Shown: positions 34,794 through 43,902, numbered from the stretch's first letter. The stretch: 64,000 bases of DNA from Nonomuraea sp. PA05 (GCF_008086045.1 NZ_VSEY01000003.1:310001-374000); one strand, 5' to 3'. The notes: generated by a model from the sequence alone, not told the origin. Numbers and translations are program-made.

Positions 34794-37700
34794 TTAGATC
34801 CGGGATTTCACGACTTTTGTCGGCATTTCATGGATAAGCCGCAGTTCTTCTGCCACGTGCTTCGCCTCGAAGACGTCACCCACCTCTTCCAGAACCCGCA
34901 CGGCCTCCCGCAAATGGGTCACGGCGGCCCACCGGTGCCCCAGCCGGGCCGAGACCAGGCCGAGTGCCCGCAGCGCGCAGCCGAGGTCGCGCCGCGTCCC
35001 GCACTCCCTGTGCACGTCCATGGCCTGCCGCGCGTACACCGCCGCCTCGTCCGTCCTGTCGAGGTCCAGCAGCACCAGGGCGAGGGTGGTGAGCGCCGCC
35101 GCCCACCGGTCGCGGGTGCCGGTCTCGTGCTGCAGCTCGGCCGCCTCCCTGGCGGGCGTCAGCGCCTGCGCCGACCGGCCCGCCGCGAGCAGCGCCTGCG
35201 CCATCGACAGCAGCGCGCTGCCCCGGTTGTCGCGCAGCTCCTCCCTGATCGCCAGCGCCGCCCTGGCCGCCCGCAGCGCCGCCTTGGGCTGCCCCAGCGA
35301 CAGGTACGTGTACGTCAGCGTCTCCTGCACGTCGCCCTCGACCCGCCGGTTACCCAGGCCCTGCACGATGTCCAGGGCTTCGAGCGCGTACACGAAGGCC
35401 ACCTGCGGACGGCCCTGGCGGCGGCGCACCCGGGCGAGCCGGTTGAGCATGCGTGCCTCGACGGGCTCGTCGCGGATCACCCTGCTGATCGAGAGCGCCT
35501 GGCTGAGGTAGTCGTCGGCGCGCAGGTAGTCGGACAGCCGCCAGTACACCAGGCCGATGTCGCCGAGCGTCTCGGCCTTGCCCTGCTCGTGGTGCAGCTC
35601 GATCTGCACGGCCAGGGCCTGCTCGTAGGAGGCGAGCGCCTCGTCGTAGCGGGAGCCGTTGCGGGCGATGCGGCCCAGCGCGCCAAGGGCCCGGCCGCAG
35701 CCGTACTGGTCGCCGGTCGCGGTGTAGCCGGCCAGCGCCCGTTCGGCGTCGCGCTGGGCGTCGTGCGGCAGCCGCAGCAGGTCGTAGATCTCGGCCAGGC
35801 ACAGCAGCGTCTCGGCTTCTGCGTGCTCGTCGCCCAGCTCGTGACAGATCGACAGCGCCTCCAGGCCCTCCGACAGGGCGGCGTTCGGCTCGCCCAGGTT
35901 GCGCTGCACGGTGGCCAGGATGATCAGGCTCTGCGCGGTGCCGCGCCGGTCGCCCAGCTCCTCCCGCACGTCCAGGGCCTGGCCGGCGTGGTGCAGTGCC
36001 AGCTCGTAGCGCTCCTGCGACAGGTGCAGCCGCGACAGCGTGTGCAGGCAGCTCGCCACCCCGGCCGGGTCGTCGATCTCCCGGTACAGGTCGAGCGCCT
36101 CGGCGGCGTAGCGCAGCGCGTCCTCGCTGTTGCCTGCGATGCCGTGCACCTCGGCCAGCTCGTTCAGCGCCCGCGCCTGGCCCTCGCGGTCGCCCAGCTC
36201 GGCGAAGTCCGCCAGCGCCTCGCCGATCAGCCTGGCGGCCAGCGTGGACGGGCCGATGTCGCGGTGCAGGCTGCCCAGGCGGCTGCGCATGAGCGCGATC
36301 GCCCGCCGGTTGCTGACCTGCATGGCCGAGGTGAGCCCGCCCTGCTGGACCTCCAGGTTGTTCTCGTAGAAGCGCAGCCGCCTGAACGGCTCGAACACGG
36401 CCTCGGCCAGCCGCCAGGCCATGCCGTGCGCGCCGTTCTCCCCGGCCAGCCGCACGGCCGACACCAGCGAGCGCCGCTCGGCCTCGAACCACTCGCGCGG
36501 CGTCGCCGGGTCGGTCGCCATCGCCAGGTAGTGGTCGAGCAGCCGCACCCTGGCCTCCCGCACGCCCGCCTCCGCGTGCCTGCCCAGCTCCTTGGCCAGC
36601 CGCTTGACCAGGTCGTGCACCCGGTAGCGCGGCCCCGGCAGCGGCTCCACCAGGTACGCCCTGTGCAAGCCTTCCACCGCGACCACCGCCTCGTTCACCG
36701 GCACGCCGAGAGCCGCCGCCAGCACCTCGGGCGTGAAGTCCCGCCCCGGCAGCAGCCCGACGTGCCGGAACGCCCGCCGTTGCGCGGGGCTCAGCGACTC
36801 GTACGCCAGGTTGAGCGCCTTGGTGAACGCCTCCTCCGGATCGCCCACCAGCAGCCGATCGGGCCTGCGCAGCTCCTGCGCCCTGGACTGGACGCTGAGC
36901 CCGGGGTTCTCGGCCAGCTTGGCCGCCGAGATGCGCAGCGCGAAGGGATGGTAGGAGCACACCCGGGCCAGCTCGGCCAGCGCGTCGCGGTCGGCGGCCC
37001 TGGGCGAGCCCTCGCCGAGCACCGCGACGAGCAGCGCCACGGCGTTGCCCGGGTCGAGCACCGGCAGGTCCATCAGGTCGGCGTGCCCGGTGGCGCGCAG
37101 CGGCGCCATCCTGGTCCTGCTGGTGACCAGCGCCACGCAGTCCCTGCTGCCCGGCAGCAGCGCCCGCACCTGCGCGGGGTCGGCGGCGTTGTCCAGGATG
37201 AGCAGCAGCCGCCGCCCGGCGATCCTGCTGCGGTACAGCAGCATCAGCTCGGCCTCGTCGGAGGCGGGCTCGCCGATGCCGAGCGAGCGCAGGATCTGTC
37301 CCAGTGCCTCGATGGTGCTCATCGGCGGCTGGCTCGGCGACTGCCCGCGCAGGTCGATCACGATCTGCCCGTCGGGGAACCGGTCGGCGTGCAGGTGGCC
37401 CCAGTGCGTCACCAGCGCGGTCTTGCCCACGCCCGGCAGGCCCTGCACGACCATGGTGTTGGTCCGCCGTGGCCGTTCCAGCCAGCCGGTGAGCAGGTCG
37501 AGGCTCTGCTGGCGGCCGATGAAGTCCGGCATGTCGGCGGGGAGCTGGCGCGGCTTGGGCACCTCGCCCACCGGCAGCGGCTCGGCCGGCCCGGCCGGGC
37601 GGGCCAGGAACGGCGGCACCCGCCCGGCCCACGGCGCCGACAGGTGCTCCCAGCTCCCGGCGGCGACGCGCAGCGCGGACGGGTCGGCGACGCGCAGCCG

Positions 37701-38267
37701 CCGGTACCGGACCCGGACCAGCCAGCCCCGCTGCGTCCACCGGGTGATCTGGCGCTGCACCACGTCGGCGGAGCTGCCGACCAGCCCGGCCAGCGTCTCC
37801 ATGGTCAGCGGCGGCGCGTCCTCGGAGCCCAGCTCGTAACGCTCGTCCAGGTGCAGCAGCCACACGGCCAGCCGGGCGGCGACGGGCGCGCGGGACAGCG
37901 CCTCGTGCCTGCGCGCGGCCATGTTCCGCGCGAACAGCTCCTGCACCAGCGCGTTCGCCACGGCGGGGCTGCCGGAGGCGTGCTCGCGCAGCCGCCGCAG
38001 GTCGATGGGCCAGGCGCGGACCTCGGTCAGCGCGTCCACCCTGACCCGGTCGGCGGGGCTCCAGAAGGCCAGCTCGCCGACGAGGTCGCCCGCGCCCCGC
38101 AGGTCGTGCACGGCCTCGCGCCCGCCCGCCGGGGTGTACTCGCGGGCGTAGCCCGAGTCGATCACGTAGACGTTGTGGTCGGCCCGCAACGGCGAGCACA
38201 TCATCTCGTCACGGTGGTAGACACGCGGGCGGGCGCCCTCGTCGATCAGCGATCCGAAGAGGCCCAC
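34794..38267 (-). CDS. CRP-like/NB-ARC/TPR hybrid STAND regulator
   Basis: 1157 residues. Residues about 25-120 are a cyclic nucleotide-binding-type barrel (DLRGAGDLVGELAFWSPADR). About 125-200 is a CRP winged helix (METLAGLVGSSADVVQRQIT). About 240-520 is an NB-ARC module with intact P-loop GLPGVGKTALV and LLLILDNAAD Walker B. The remaining 500 or more residues are TPR repeats (ALNELAEVHGIAGNSEDALR and others). The protein should integrate a small-molecule or voltage-like input with ATP-driven oligomerisation to control transcription. GTG 38267 is the start; a G-rich stretch upstream is a weak ribosome site. Confidence 0.85.
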   Translation of the reverse strand: MGLFGSLIDEGARPRVYHRDEMMCSPLRADHNVYVIDSGYAREYTPAGGREAVHDLRGAGDLVGELAFWSPADRVRVDALTEVRAWPIDLRRLREHASGSPAVANALVQELFARNMAARRHEALSRAPVAARLAVWLLHLDERYELGSEDAPPLTMETLAGLVGSSADVVQRQITRWTQRGWLVRVRYRRLRVADPSALRVAAGSWEHLSAPWAGRVPPFLARPAGPAEPLPVGEVPKPRQLPADMPDFIGRQQSLDLLTGWLERPRRTNTMVVQGLPGVGKTALVTHWGHLHADRFPDGQIVIDLRGQSPSQPPMSTIEALGQILRSLGIGEPASDEAELMLLYRSRIAGRRLLLILDNAADPAQVRALLPGSRDCVALVTSRTRMAPLRATGHADLMDLPVLDPGNAVALLVAVLGEGSPRAADRDALAELARVCSYHPFALRISAAKLAENPGLSVQSRAQELRRPDRLLVGDPEEAFTKALNLAYESLSPAQRRAFRHVGLLPGRDFTPEVLAAALGVPVNEAVVAVEGLHRAYLVEPLPGPRYRVHDLVKRLAKELGRHAEAGVREARVRLLDHYLAMATDPATPREWFEAERRSLVSAVRLAGENGAHGMAWRLAEAVFEPFRRLRFYENNLEVQQGGLTSAMQVSNRRAIALMRSRLGSLHRDIGPSTLAARLIGEALADFAELGDREGQARALNELAEVHGIAGNSEDALRYAAEALDLYREIDDPAGVASCLHTLSRLHLSQERYELALHHAGQALDVREELGDRRGTAQSLIILATVQRNLGEPNAALSEGLEALSICHELGDEHAEAETLLCLAEIYDLLRLPHDAQRDAERALAGYTATGDQYGCGRALGALGRIARNGSRYDEALASYEQALAVQIELHHEQGKAETLGDIGLVYWRLSDYLRADDYLSQALSISRVIRDEPVEARMLNRLARVRRRQGRPQVAFVYALEALDIVQGLGNRRVEGDVQETLTYTYLSLGQPKAALRAARAALAIREELRDNRGSALLSMAQALLAAGRSAQALTPAREAAELQHETGTRDRWAAALTTLALVLLDLDRTDEAAVYARQAMDVHRECGTRRDLGCALRALGLVSARLGHRWAAVTHLREAVRVLEEVGDVFEAKHVAEELRLIHEMPTKVVKSRI

Positions 38268-38355
38268 CCGGACACCACCCCCTTAAGGACGGCGGTGTCC
38301 TCGACATGACAGACGCGAAACAGTTCGTACGACGACCTGTCACATCAGTGGAGCG

Positions 38356-38371
38356 CAGCGGGAACCCGCTG
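38356..38371 (-). terminator. Short hairpin downstream of glnR
   Basis: CAGCGGG-AA-CCCGCTG (7-bp arms) lies 22 bp past the glnR stop, between glnR and the hybrid STAND gene on the same strand. A weak terminator is possible. Confidence 0.4.
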
Positions 38372-38392
38372 TCAATCTTCGGGAACTTTCGG

Positions 38393-39085
38393 TCAGACGT
38401 TGGCCGCGTCGGCGCGGTCGGGCACGAAGCGGTAACCGACGTTGCGCACCGTGCCGATCAGCGACTCGTACTCGGTGCCGAGCTTGGCGCGCAGCCGCCG
38501 CACGTGCACGTCGACCGTCCTGGTGCCGCCGAAGTAGTCGTAGCCCCAGACCTCCTGGAGGAGCTGGGCGCGGGTGAAGACCCTGCCGGGGTGCTGGGCG
38601 AGGTACTTGAGCAGCTCGAACTCCTTGAACGTGAGGTCGAGCACGCGGCCGCGCAGCCGCGCGGTGTAGGTGGCCTCGTCGATCGACAGGTCGCCGCTGC
38701 GGATCTCGTCCGGCACGTCCTCCGTCGAGGCCTGCGAGATGCGGCCGGTGGCCATCCGCAGCCGGGCCTCCACCTCGGCGGGGCCGGCGCTGTCGAGCAG
38801 CACGTCGTCCACCCCCCATTCGGAGGTCATCGCGGCCAGCCCGCCCTCGGTCACGATCACCAGGAGCGGGCAGTCGATGCCGGTGGTGCGGATCAACCGG
38901 CACAGGCTCTTGGCCTGGACGAGCTCCTTGCGCGCGTCAACGAGGACAGCGTCGGCGGGAGGGGTGTCGATGAGGGCGGATGCCTCCGCCGGGGCGACGC
39001 GGACCGAGTGGAGCAGCAACCCCAGCGCCGGTAGCACCTCGGCGGACGGCTCGAGGGCGTTGGTCAGCAGGAGCAGGTTGCTCAT
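38393..39085 (-). CDS. glnR: Nitrogen regulator GlnR (OmpR-type orphan response regulator)
   Basis: 230 residues. The N-terminal receiver-like domain ([60 protein letters not shown]) matches Streptomyces GlnR closely. The OmpR winged helix follows ([40 protein letters not shown]). GlnR controls glnA, amtB and other nitrogen genes and works without a dedicated kinase. ATG 39085 has AGGAGG upstream and matches the known family start. Next to it lies the conserved MoaD/sigma/sulfurtransferase block seen beside glnR in Streptomyces. Confidence 0.92.
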   Translation of the reverse strand: MSNLLLLTNALEPSAEVLPALGLLLHSVRVAPAEASALIDTPPADAVLVDARKELVQAKSLCRLIRTTGIDCPLLVIVTEGGLAAMTSEWGVDDVLLDSAGPAEVEARLRMATGRISQASTEDVPDEIRSGDLSIDEATYTARLRGRVLDLTFKEFELLKYLAQHPGRVFTRAQLLQEVWGYDYFGGTRTVDVHVRRLRAKLGTEYESLIGTVRNVGYRFVPDRADAANV

Positions 39086-39106
39086 TACGGCCTCCTCAAA
39101 CACGCA

Positions 39107-39136
39107 AGGACCCGGGGGCTACGTCGCCCAGGTCCT
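39107..39136 (-). promoter_or_regulatory. Hairpin in the glnR leader
   Basis: AGGACC...GGTCCT enclose a second GGGC/GCCC stem, giving a two-tier hairpin about 20 bp before glnR. It may regulate glnR expression. The remaining gap to 39261 holds the divergent promoters; no clear boxes are assigned. Confidence 0.4.
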
Positions 39137-39261
39137 GTGAGTGAGGATATCCCACGAGTAAGTCGCGTCCATTGCGCGTCCGGCAGATGAACAGCGCGTC
39201 TCCTGGAACAAGCTCGTTAAGGGCGACGCACAATAGTGTGGAAAAGATTGTGAGGCAAGGC

Positions 39262-39513
39262 ATGGCCACGGGAAAAGTGCGTTATTGGGCGGCTGCCAAG
39301 GAAGCGGCGGGAGTCGCCGAGGAACCGTTCGAAGCGGTCACGCTTGGTGAACTCATGACGAAAATCACACAAAATCGGTCAGACCTCGCACGCGTCGTGC
39401 GACGATGCTCGTTCCTCGTGGACGGCTCGCCGGTCGGCAAGCGCCCCCACGGAGAGGTGATCCTCGCCGACGGCGCGACCGTGGAGGTCCTCCCGCCCTT
39501 CGCAGGCGGTTGA
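39262..39513 (+). CDS. MoaD/ThiS-family sulfur carrier-like protein
   Basis: 83 residues from ATG 39262 (MATGKVRYWAAAKEAAGVAE), with the ubiquitin-like fold pattern and the C-terminal di-glycine (VLPPFAGG) that is activated to a thiocarboxylate in MoaD, ThiS and CysO. The longer upstream frame lacks homology. Its place before sulfur-transfer genes suggests a sulfur donor role in molybdopterin or cysteine synthesis. Confidence 0.8.
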   Translation: MATGKVRYWAAAKEAAGVAEEPFEAVTLGELMTKITQNRSDLARVVRRCSFLVDGSPVGKRPHGEVILADGATVEVLPPFAGG

Positions 39514-39598
39514 GCCGTCAGGTGAGGGGGTGCTTCGCGGGGGAATGGGAGATTCCAATCGGTAGTCTCTTGACCCCCGCTCGAGACATGGGAGCCCC

Positions 39599-40264
39599 AT
39601 GCGCAAGCTGATCGTTTTTCTGATCGTGCTGGTCGTCCTCCTTGTCGCCGTGGACCGCGTCGCCGTGGCAGGCGTGCAGCGGGATCTGGCGAACCGCATC
39701 GCGGCGTCGGCCGACCTCTCCGGCACGCCGACCGTCACCATTGAGGGCATCCCATTTCTCACTCAGGCCATCTCCGGGCGCTATCCGGAGGTACGGTTCA
39801 ATCTCGGCACGTTCACGTACGGAGACGTGCCGATCAAGAACCTGCGGGGCGCCGCCTACGACGTGACGGCGCCCCTGGCGGACATCATCCAGAACAGACC
39901 CGACATCCGGGCCGGCCGTGTGAACATCAGTGGCACCCTCACCAGGGAGACGATCGACAAGTACGCCCCCCAGGGCGTCAAGATCGGCGGCAACGGGCGG
40001 CGGCTCACGGCGTCGGGCGAGGTCACGGTGGGGGTGAGCAAGGTGCGGTTCAACGCCGAGATGCGGGTCGAGCTGGCCGACGGGGCGATCAGGGTGCAGG
40101 CCGAGAAGATCCAGGGGGTGCCCGACCAGGTCGCCCGGCTCATCTCCTACACCATCCCGTTCCAGGGCAAGCTGCCCTTCGACGTGAAGGTGACCGGGGT
40201 CAGAAGCGTGGCGGAGGGCCTGGAGATCTCGGCCGAGGCGTCTGACGTGCCGATCCGTGGATGA
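39599..40264 (+). CDS. DUF2993 exported lipid-binding-like protein
   Basis: 221 residues: an N-terminal signal anchor (LIVFLIVLVVLLVAVDRVAV) then a DUF2993 domain (GTPTVTIEGIPFLTQAISG, LRGAAYDVTAPLADI, VSKVRFNAEMRVELADG). Mycobacterial LmeA of this family binds phosphoinositides during lipomannan synthesis; the role here is unknown. Its stop overlaps the sigma-factor start by 8 bp. Confidence 0.85.
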   Translation: MRKLIVFLIVLVVLLVAVDRVAVAGVQRDLANRIAASADLSGTPTVTIEGIPFLTQAISGRYPEVRFNLGTFTYGDVPIKNLRGAAYDVTAPLADIIQNRPDIRAGRVNISGTLTRETIDKYAPQGVKIGGNGRRLTASGEVTVGVSKVRFNAEMRVELADGAIRVQAEKIQGVPDQVARLISYTIPFQGKLPFDVKVTGVRSVAEGLEISAEASDVPIRG

Positions 40265-40814
40265 GACTGAACCACTCACGCCCGCCGTACGTGAAGAGGG
40301 TGTGAGCACAGCCGGGACCGCCGACGAGGAACTCGTGAAGACCCTCTTCGACGAGCACGCCGGGCCCCTCTACGGCTACGTTCTGCGACTGACCGGTGAC
40401 TCCGGGCGGGCCGAGGACGTCGTCCAGGAGACGCTGCTGCGGGCCTGGCGGCATCCCGAGGCGATGTCCGGCAGGCCCATCCGCGCGTGGCTGTTCACAG
40501 TGGCCCGTAATCTCGTCGTGGACCAGCATCGCGCCAAGAAGGCCAGGCCGCCGGAGACCGGCGACGAGGCGCTGGCGGTCCTGCCGGCCGACGACGAGCT
40601 GGAGCGGGCGGTCGAGTCGTGGGCCGTGGCCGAGGCGCTGGCCGCGCTGCGGCCCGAGCACCGGGAGGTGCTGCTGGAGGTCTACTACCGGGGGCGATCG
40701 GTGAAGGAGGCGTCGGCGACGCTGGGCATTCCGCCGGGCACGGTGAAGTCCCGCACGTACTACGCGTTGCGCGCGCTCAAGCTGGCGCTCGAGGAACGGG
40801 GGCTGGCACCGTGA
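40257..40814 (+). CDS. ECF-family RNA polymerase sigma factor
   Basis: 185 residues with region 2 (LFDEHAGPLYGYVLRLTGDS, AEDVVQETLLRAWRH) and region 4 (LRPEHREVLLEVYYRGRSVK, PPGTVKSRTYYALRALK). The GTG start 40257 overlaps the DUF2993 gene; GTG 40302 is an alternative with GAAGAGG upstream. The stop overlaps the anti-sigma start (TGATG), so the pair is coupled. SigL-like; paralogue of the factor at 23689. Confidence 0.9.
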   Translation: MDETEPLTPAVREEGVSTAGTADEELVKTLFDEHAGPLYGYVLRLTGDSGRAEDVVQETLLRAWRHPEAMSGRPIRAWLFTVARNLVVDQHRAKKARPPETGDEALAVLPADDELERAVESWAVAEALAALRPEHREVLLEVYYRGRSVKEASATLGIPPGTVKSRTYYALRALKLALEERGLAP

Positions 40815-41683
40815 TGACGTGCGAGGAGGTTCGCATCTCGCTGGGCGCGCACGCGCTCGGCGCGCTCGAGCCCGAGGAGGAGCTGGAGATCGACCACCAC
40901 CTGGCGACCTGCGAGGCGTGCGGCGCCGAGCTGATGGAGCTGGAGGGGGTCGGCGCGTTCCTGGGCAAGGTGTCCGAGCGTGACGTGGAGCTGGTCGCCA
41001 GCCCTCCGCGCCAGGTGCTCGACCGGCTGCTGAACGACCGCGTCAAGCGGACCAGGCGCGGGCGCGCCGTGATGTCGCTGATCGCGGCGGCGGCGGTCCT
41101 GGTGGTGGGCGGCACGGTGTGGACGACGATCCAGACCGGCTCCGGTGGCGAGACGACGGCGGCCCAGGCCCCCGCGCCCGCCGCCTCGGAGGCTCCCCAG
41201 GTGCTCAGCGACCAGAGCAGTGACCAGAGCAGCGAGGAGGGCTACGCGCAGAAGGCCCAGCCGAGGGACGCGGCCTCCGACTCCCGCGGTGCCGGTGAGG
41301 CCTCGCAGAGCCCCGCGGCGCCCGAGAGCGCGACCCGGGCCACCCCGGTCCCGACCGCGGCGGACGAGGTCGCCTTCAGCGACGAGAACGAGGACGCCGA
41401 GTACTACGCCACCGTGCTCGTCCGGCCCACGGCGGCGGGCTCCGCGCTCGGCGTGCAGGTCACAGGGGTGCCCGTGGGCACCGACTGCCTGGTCGTGGTG
41501 GTCGGCGTGGACGGGCGCGAGGAGCGTTCGCAGAGCTGGATCGTCAAGCAGCGCGACTACGAGACCGGGAAGATCTTCCGCTTCGGGACGACCATGTCGC
41601 TCGGCGAGATCGCCAGGTTCGAGGTCGTGGACACCGCCGGGAAACTGCTCGTCAACGTGCCCGTGAAGGACCGCGGGAAGTAA
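40814..41683 (+). CDS. Membrane zinc-finger anti-sigma factor
   Basis: 289 residues. A zf-HC2-type motif (IDHHLATCEACGAEL, H-x3-C-x2-C) is followed by one TM helix (AVMSLIAAAAVLVVGGTVWT, about 78-98). A Ser/Gln/Ala-rich linker and an extracytoplasmic beta domain (ATVLVRPTAAGSALGVQVTG onward) complete it. It restrains the coupled sigma factor. Confidence 0.88.
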   Translation: MTCEEVRISLGAHALGALEPEEELEIDHHLATCEACGAELMELEGVGAFLGKVSERDVELVASPPRQVLDRLLNDRVKRTRRGRAVMSLIAAAAVLVVGGTVWTTIQTGSGGETTAAQAPAPAASEAPQVLSDQSSDQSSEEGYAQKAQPRDAASDSRGAGEASQSPAAPESATRATPVPTAADEVAFSDENEDAEYYATVLVRPTAAGSALGVQVTGVPVGTDCLVVVVGVDGREERSQSWIVKQRDYETGKIFRFGTTMSLGEIARFEVVDTAGKLLVNVPVKDRGK

Positions 41684-41711
41684 GCGGTCCCGCCGCGCGG
41701 TTGCACGGAGG

Positions 41712-42125
41712 ATGACGGGCTTGTGGGTGGCGCTGGCGACGCTGGCGCTCGGAACGGTGATCGGGGTGACGCGCTTGCGCCGCGACGGACGCGTGAACGA
41801 CGCGGGCGGCGAGCGGCTGTCCGCCGACGACCTCGGCGCCGCGCTCGGGGAGAGGGCCACTCTGGTGCAGTTCTCGACCGCGTTCTGCCAGCCGTGCCGG
41901 GCCACCCGGCGCGTCCTGGCCGACGTGAGCGCGCTCGTGCCAGGCGTCGGCCACGTCGAGATCGACGCCGAGTCCCGGCTCGACCTCGTCCGCAGGCTGG
42001 ACATCACGCGCACGCCCACCGTGCTCGTCCTCGACGCGGCGGGCGGCGTCGTCAAGAAGGCGTCCGGGCAGCCGCGCAAGGCCGACGTGCTGGCCGCGCT
42101 GGCACAGGCCGTACCGGAAACCTGA
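41712..42125 (+). CDS. Membrane-tethered thioredoxin-family protein
   Basis: 137 residues: an N-terminal hydrophobic helix (LWVALATLALGTVIGV), then a thioredoxin fold with the active-site FSTAFCQPCRAT (CxxC) and the cis-proline region ITRTPTVLVLD. It is probably a thiol-disulfide reductant supporting the sulfurtransferase genes downstream. Start: ATG 41712 sits directly after GGAGG; TTG 41721, with 9-nt spacing, may be the used start. Confidence 0.85.
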   Translation: MTGLWVALATLALGTVIGVTRLRRDGRVNDAGGERLSADDLGAALGERATLVQFSTAFCQPCRATRRVLADVSALVPGVGHVEIDAESRLDLVRRLDITRTPTVLVLDAAGGVVKKASGQPRKADVLAALAQAVPET

Positions 42126-42126
42126 C

Positions 42127-42142
42127 TGTGAGCCGTCTCACA
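42127..42142. promoter_or_regulatory. Inverted repeat TGTGAG-CCGT-CTCACA
   Basis: A perfect 6-bp inverted repeat right after the thioredoxin stop and 62 bp before the leader peptide. It could be an operator for the sulfur operon or a weak terminator. Confidence 0.35.
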
Positions 42143-42203
42143 AGTCGTCTCAGCAACCGGACGAGATGTGACAGATGCCGAGACGCCGAGTAGTGTCGTC
42201 GCC

Positions 42204-42287
42204 ATGAACCCATCGACAGAGCTGCTCACGAAGCGGCGCGCGGTTGATTTCTGCCGCGTAGCCACAGCGCTCTGTCGCGCTGCCTGA
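42204..42287 (+). CDS. 27-residue leader peptide of the sulfur operon
   Basis: A short frame (MNPSTELLTKRRAVDFCRVA then TALCRAA) lies 60 bp before the DUF4395 gene. Arg-Arg-x-V-D-x-C-R-V-x-x-A-x-C is the pattern of the actinobacterial putative leader peptides found before cysteine and sulfate assimilation genes. Ribosome stalling at the two cysteine codons when Cys-tRNA is scarce would couple downstream expression to cysteine supply. This is too short for automatic gene calling. Confidence 0.75.
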   Translation: MNPSTELLTKRRAVDFCRVATALCRAA

Positions 42288-42347
42288 GGACGATCTCGCG
42301 CGGACCTGTGATCCGCCCCAAATCGACCCCTTCAGGAGCATCCTTCG

Positions 42348-42761
42348 ATGCGTGCCGATCCTAGAGCGCTGCGCTTCGGCGCGGCCATCACCACCCTGGT
42401 CCTCGCCTCCGTCCTGGTGACGGAGAGCTTCTGGCTGCTCGCCGCCCAGGCGGTGGTGTTCGCGCTCGGCGCGCATCGGCGCTCGCCGTACGCGGTGCTC
42501 TTCAAGGTGTTCGTCAGGAGCGATCCAACGGAGACCGAGGACGCCCGTCCGCCCCGCTTCGCCCAGGGGGTAGGGCTGGCCTTCGCGGTCGTCGGCCTGG
42601 CCGGGTTCGCCACCGGGATCACACCGCTGGCCCTCGGGGCCACGGCCGCGGCTCTCCTCGCCGCCTTCCTCAACGCAGCCTTCGGATTCTGCCTCGGCTG
42701 CGAAACGTACCTGCTCATTCGCCGACTACTGCCCGCCGCCAACATGGAGGTATCCAAATGA
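42348..42761 (+). CDS. DUF4395 membrane protein
   Basis: 137 residues with four hydrophobic helices (AITTLVLASVLVTESFWLLA, AVVFALG, VGLAFAVVGLAGFATGI) and the family-typical FNAAFGFCLGCE-like end (FLNAAFGFCLGCETYL). DUF4395 proteins accompany thiosulfate sulfurtransferases and may move sulfur or a sulfur compound across the membrane. ATGA overlap with the sulfurtransferase gene. Confidence 0.88.
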   Translation: MRADPRALRFGAAITTLVLASVLVTESFWLLAAQAVVFALGAHRRSPYAVLFKVFVRSDPTETEDARPPRFAQGVGLAFAVVGLAGFATGITPLALGATAAALLAAFLNAAFGFCLGCETYLLIRRLLPAANMEVSK

Positions 42762-43597
42762 GCCGCTCCGCCGCCCTGGTGGACGCCGACTGGGTCGAGG
42801 CCAACCTCGACAACCCTGGAGTCGTCCTCGTCGAGGTCGACGAAGATGTCAGCGCCTACGACAAGGGCCACATCCGTGGTGCTGTGAAGGTCGACTGGCG
42901 TAACGACCTGCAGGACCCTGTGCGCCGCGACTTCGTGGACAAGACGGGTTTCGAGGCGCTGCTGTCCGACCGCGGCATCGGCAACGATGACACCGTCGTG
43001 CTGTACGGCGGCAACAACAACTGGTTCGCCGCCTACGCGTACTGGTACTTCAAGCTGTACGGCCACCAGGACGTGAAGCTGCTCGACGGCGGGCGCAAGA
43101 AGTGGGAGCTCGACTCGCGTGAGCTGGTCAAGGACGTGCCGCAGCGCGCCAAGACCCAGTACGTGGCCCAGGAGCAGGACAGCGCCATCCGCGCCTTCCG
43201 CGACGACGTGGTGTCCGCCATCGGCAAGCTCAACCTGGTCGACGTGCGCTCGCCCGACGAGTTCACCGGCAAGCTGCTCGCTCCGGCCCACCTCCCGCAG
43301 GAGCAGGCCCAGCGCGGCGGCCACGTGCCCACCGCCCGCAACATCCCGTGGTCCAAGGCCGCGAACGACGACGGCACCTTCAAGTCCGACGACGACCTGC
43401 GCACCCTCTACCAGGAGGCCGGCGTCGACTTCGGCAAGGACACCATCGCCTACTGCCGCATCGGCGAGCGCTCCGCGCACACCTGGTTCGTGCTGCACGA
43501 GCTGCTCGAGCAGTCCAACGTGAAGAACTACGACGGTTCGTGGACCGAGTACGGCTCGCTCGTGGGCGTGCCGATCGAGCTGGGGGAGGCCCGCTAA
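42758..43597 (+). CDS. cysA: Thiosulfate sulfurtransferase (CysA/SseA type)
   Basis: 279 residues with two rhodanese domains: an inactive first (VVLVEVDEDVSAYDKGHIRG) and an active second with AYCRIGERSAHTWF, catalytic Cys near residue 232. The CRIGERS loop is that of mycobacterial CysA2 and Streptomyces CysA. The enzyme transfers sulfane sulfur from thiosulfate or 3-mercaptopyruvate. It is co-translated with DUF4395 (ATGA) and DUF1416 (TAATG). Confidence 0.92.
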   Translation: MSRSAALVDADWVEANLDNPGVVLVEVDEDVSAYDKGHIRGAVKVDWRNDLQDPVRRDFVDKTGFEALLSDRGIGNDDTVVLYGGNNNWFAAYAYWYFKLYGHQDVKLLDGGRKKWELDSRELVKDVPQRAKTQYVAQEQDSAIRAFRDDVVSAIGKLNLVDVRSPDEFTGKLLAPAHLPQEQAQRGGHVPTARNIPWSKAANDDGTFKSDDDLRTLYQEAGVDFGKDTIAYCRIGERSAHTWFVLHELLEQSNVKNYDGSWTEYGSLVGVPIELGEAR

Positions 43598-43902
43598 TGT
43601 CGGCTGCAGCACAGGGTTGCGGCGCGCCGGAGCAGACCGTCGCGCTGCCCGCCGGGATCGACCTCAGCAACCAGGCCGTCATCCAGGGCGTCGTGACCGG
43701 CGCCGGCACCGCGTACGCGCGGCTGCTCGACCACTCCGGTGAGTTCACCGGCGAGGTCGTCGTCTCCGAGGACGGCGTCTTCCGCTTCTTCGCCGCGCCC
43801 GGCGACTGGACCGTCCGCATCATCGCGGGCGGCGGCGTCACCAGGGACGTGCAGGTCGAGGCCAAGCTGGGTGAGGTCGCCCAGCTCGCGGTCGCCGTCT
43901 GA
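43597..43902 (+). CDS. DUF1416 (SseC-like) protein
   Basis: 101 residues: a cysteine near the N-terminus (AAQGCGAPEQTV) and a transthyretin-like beta fold (VIQGVVTGAGTAYARLLDHS, FFAAPGDWTVRIIAGGG). The family always follows the CysA-type sulfurtransferase and is thought to assist sulfur transfer. Start and stop overlap the previous gene. Confidence 0.9.
   Translation: MSAAAQGCGAPEQTVALPAGIDLSNQAVIQGVVTGAGTAYARLLDHSGEFTGEVVVSEDGVFRFFAAPGDWTVRIIAGGGVTRDVQVEAKLGEVAQLAVAV

Noticed and set aside
34218..38309. 1363-codon plus-strand frame opposite the CRP-STAND gene
   Set aside because: The minus frame shows CRP, NB-ARC and TPR signatures; the plus frame is compositionally biased with no motifs.
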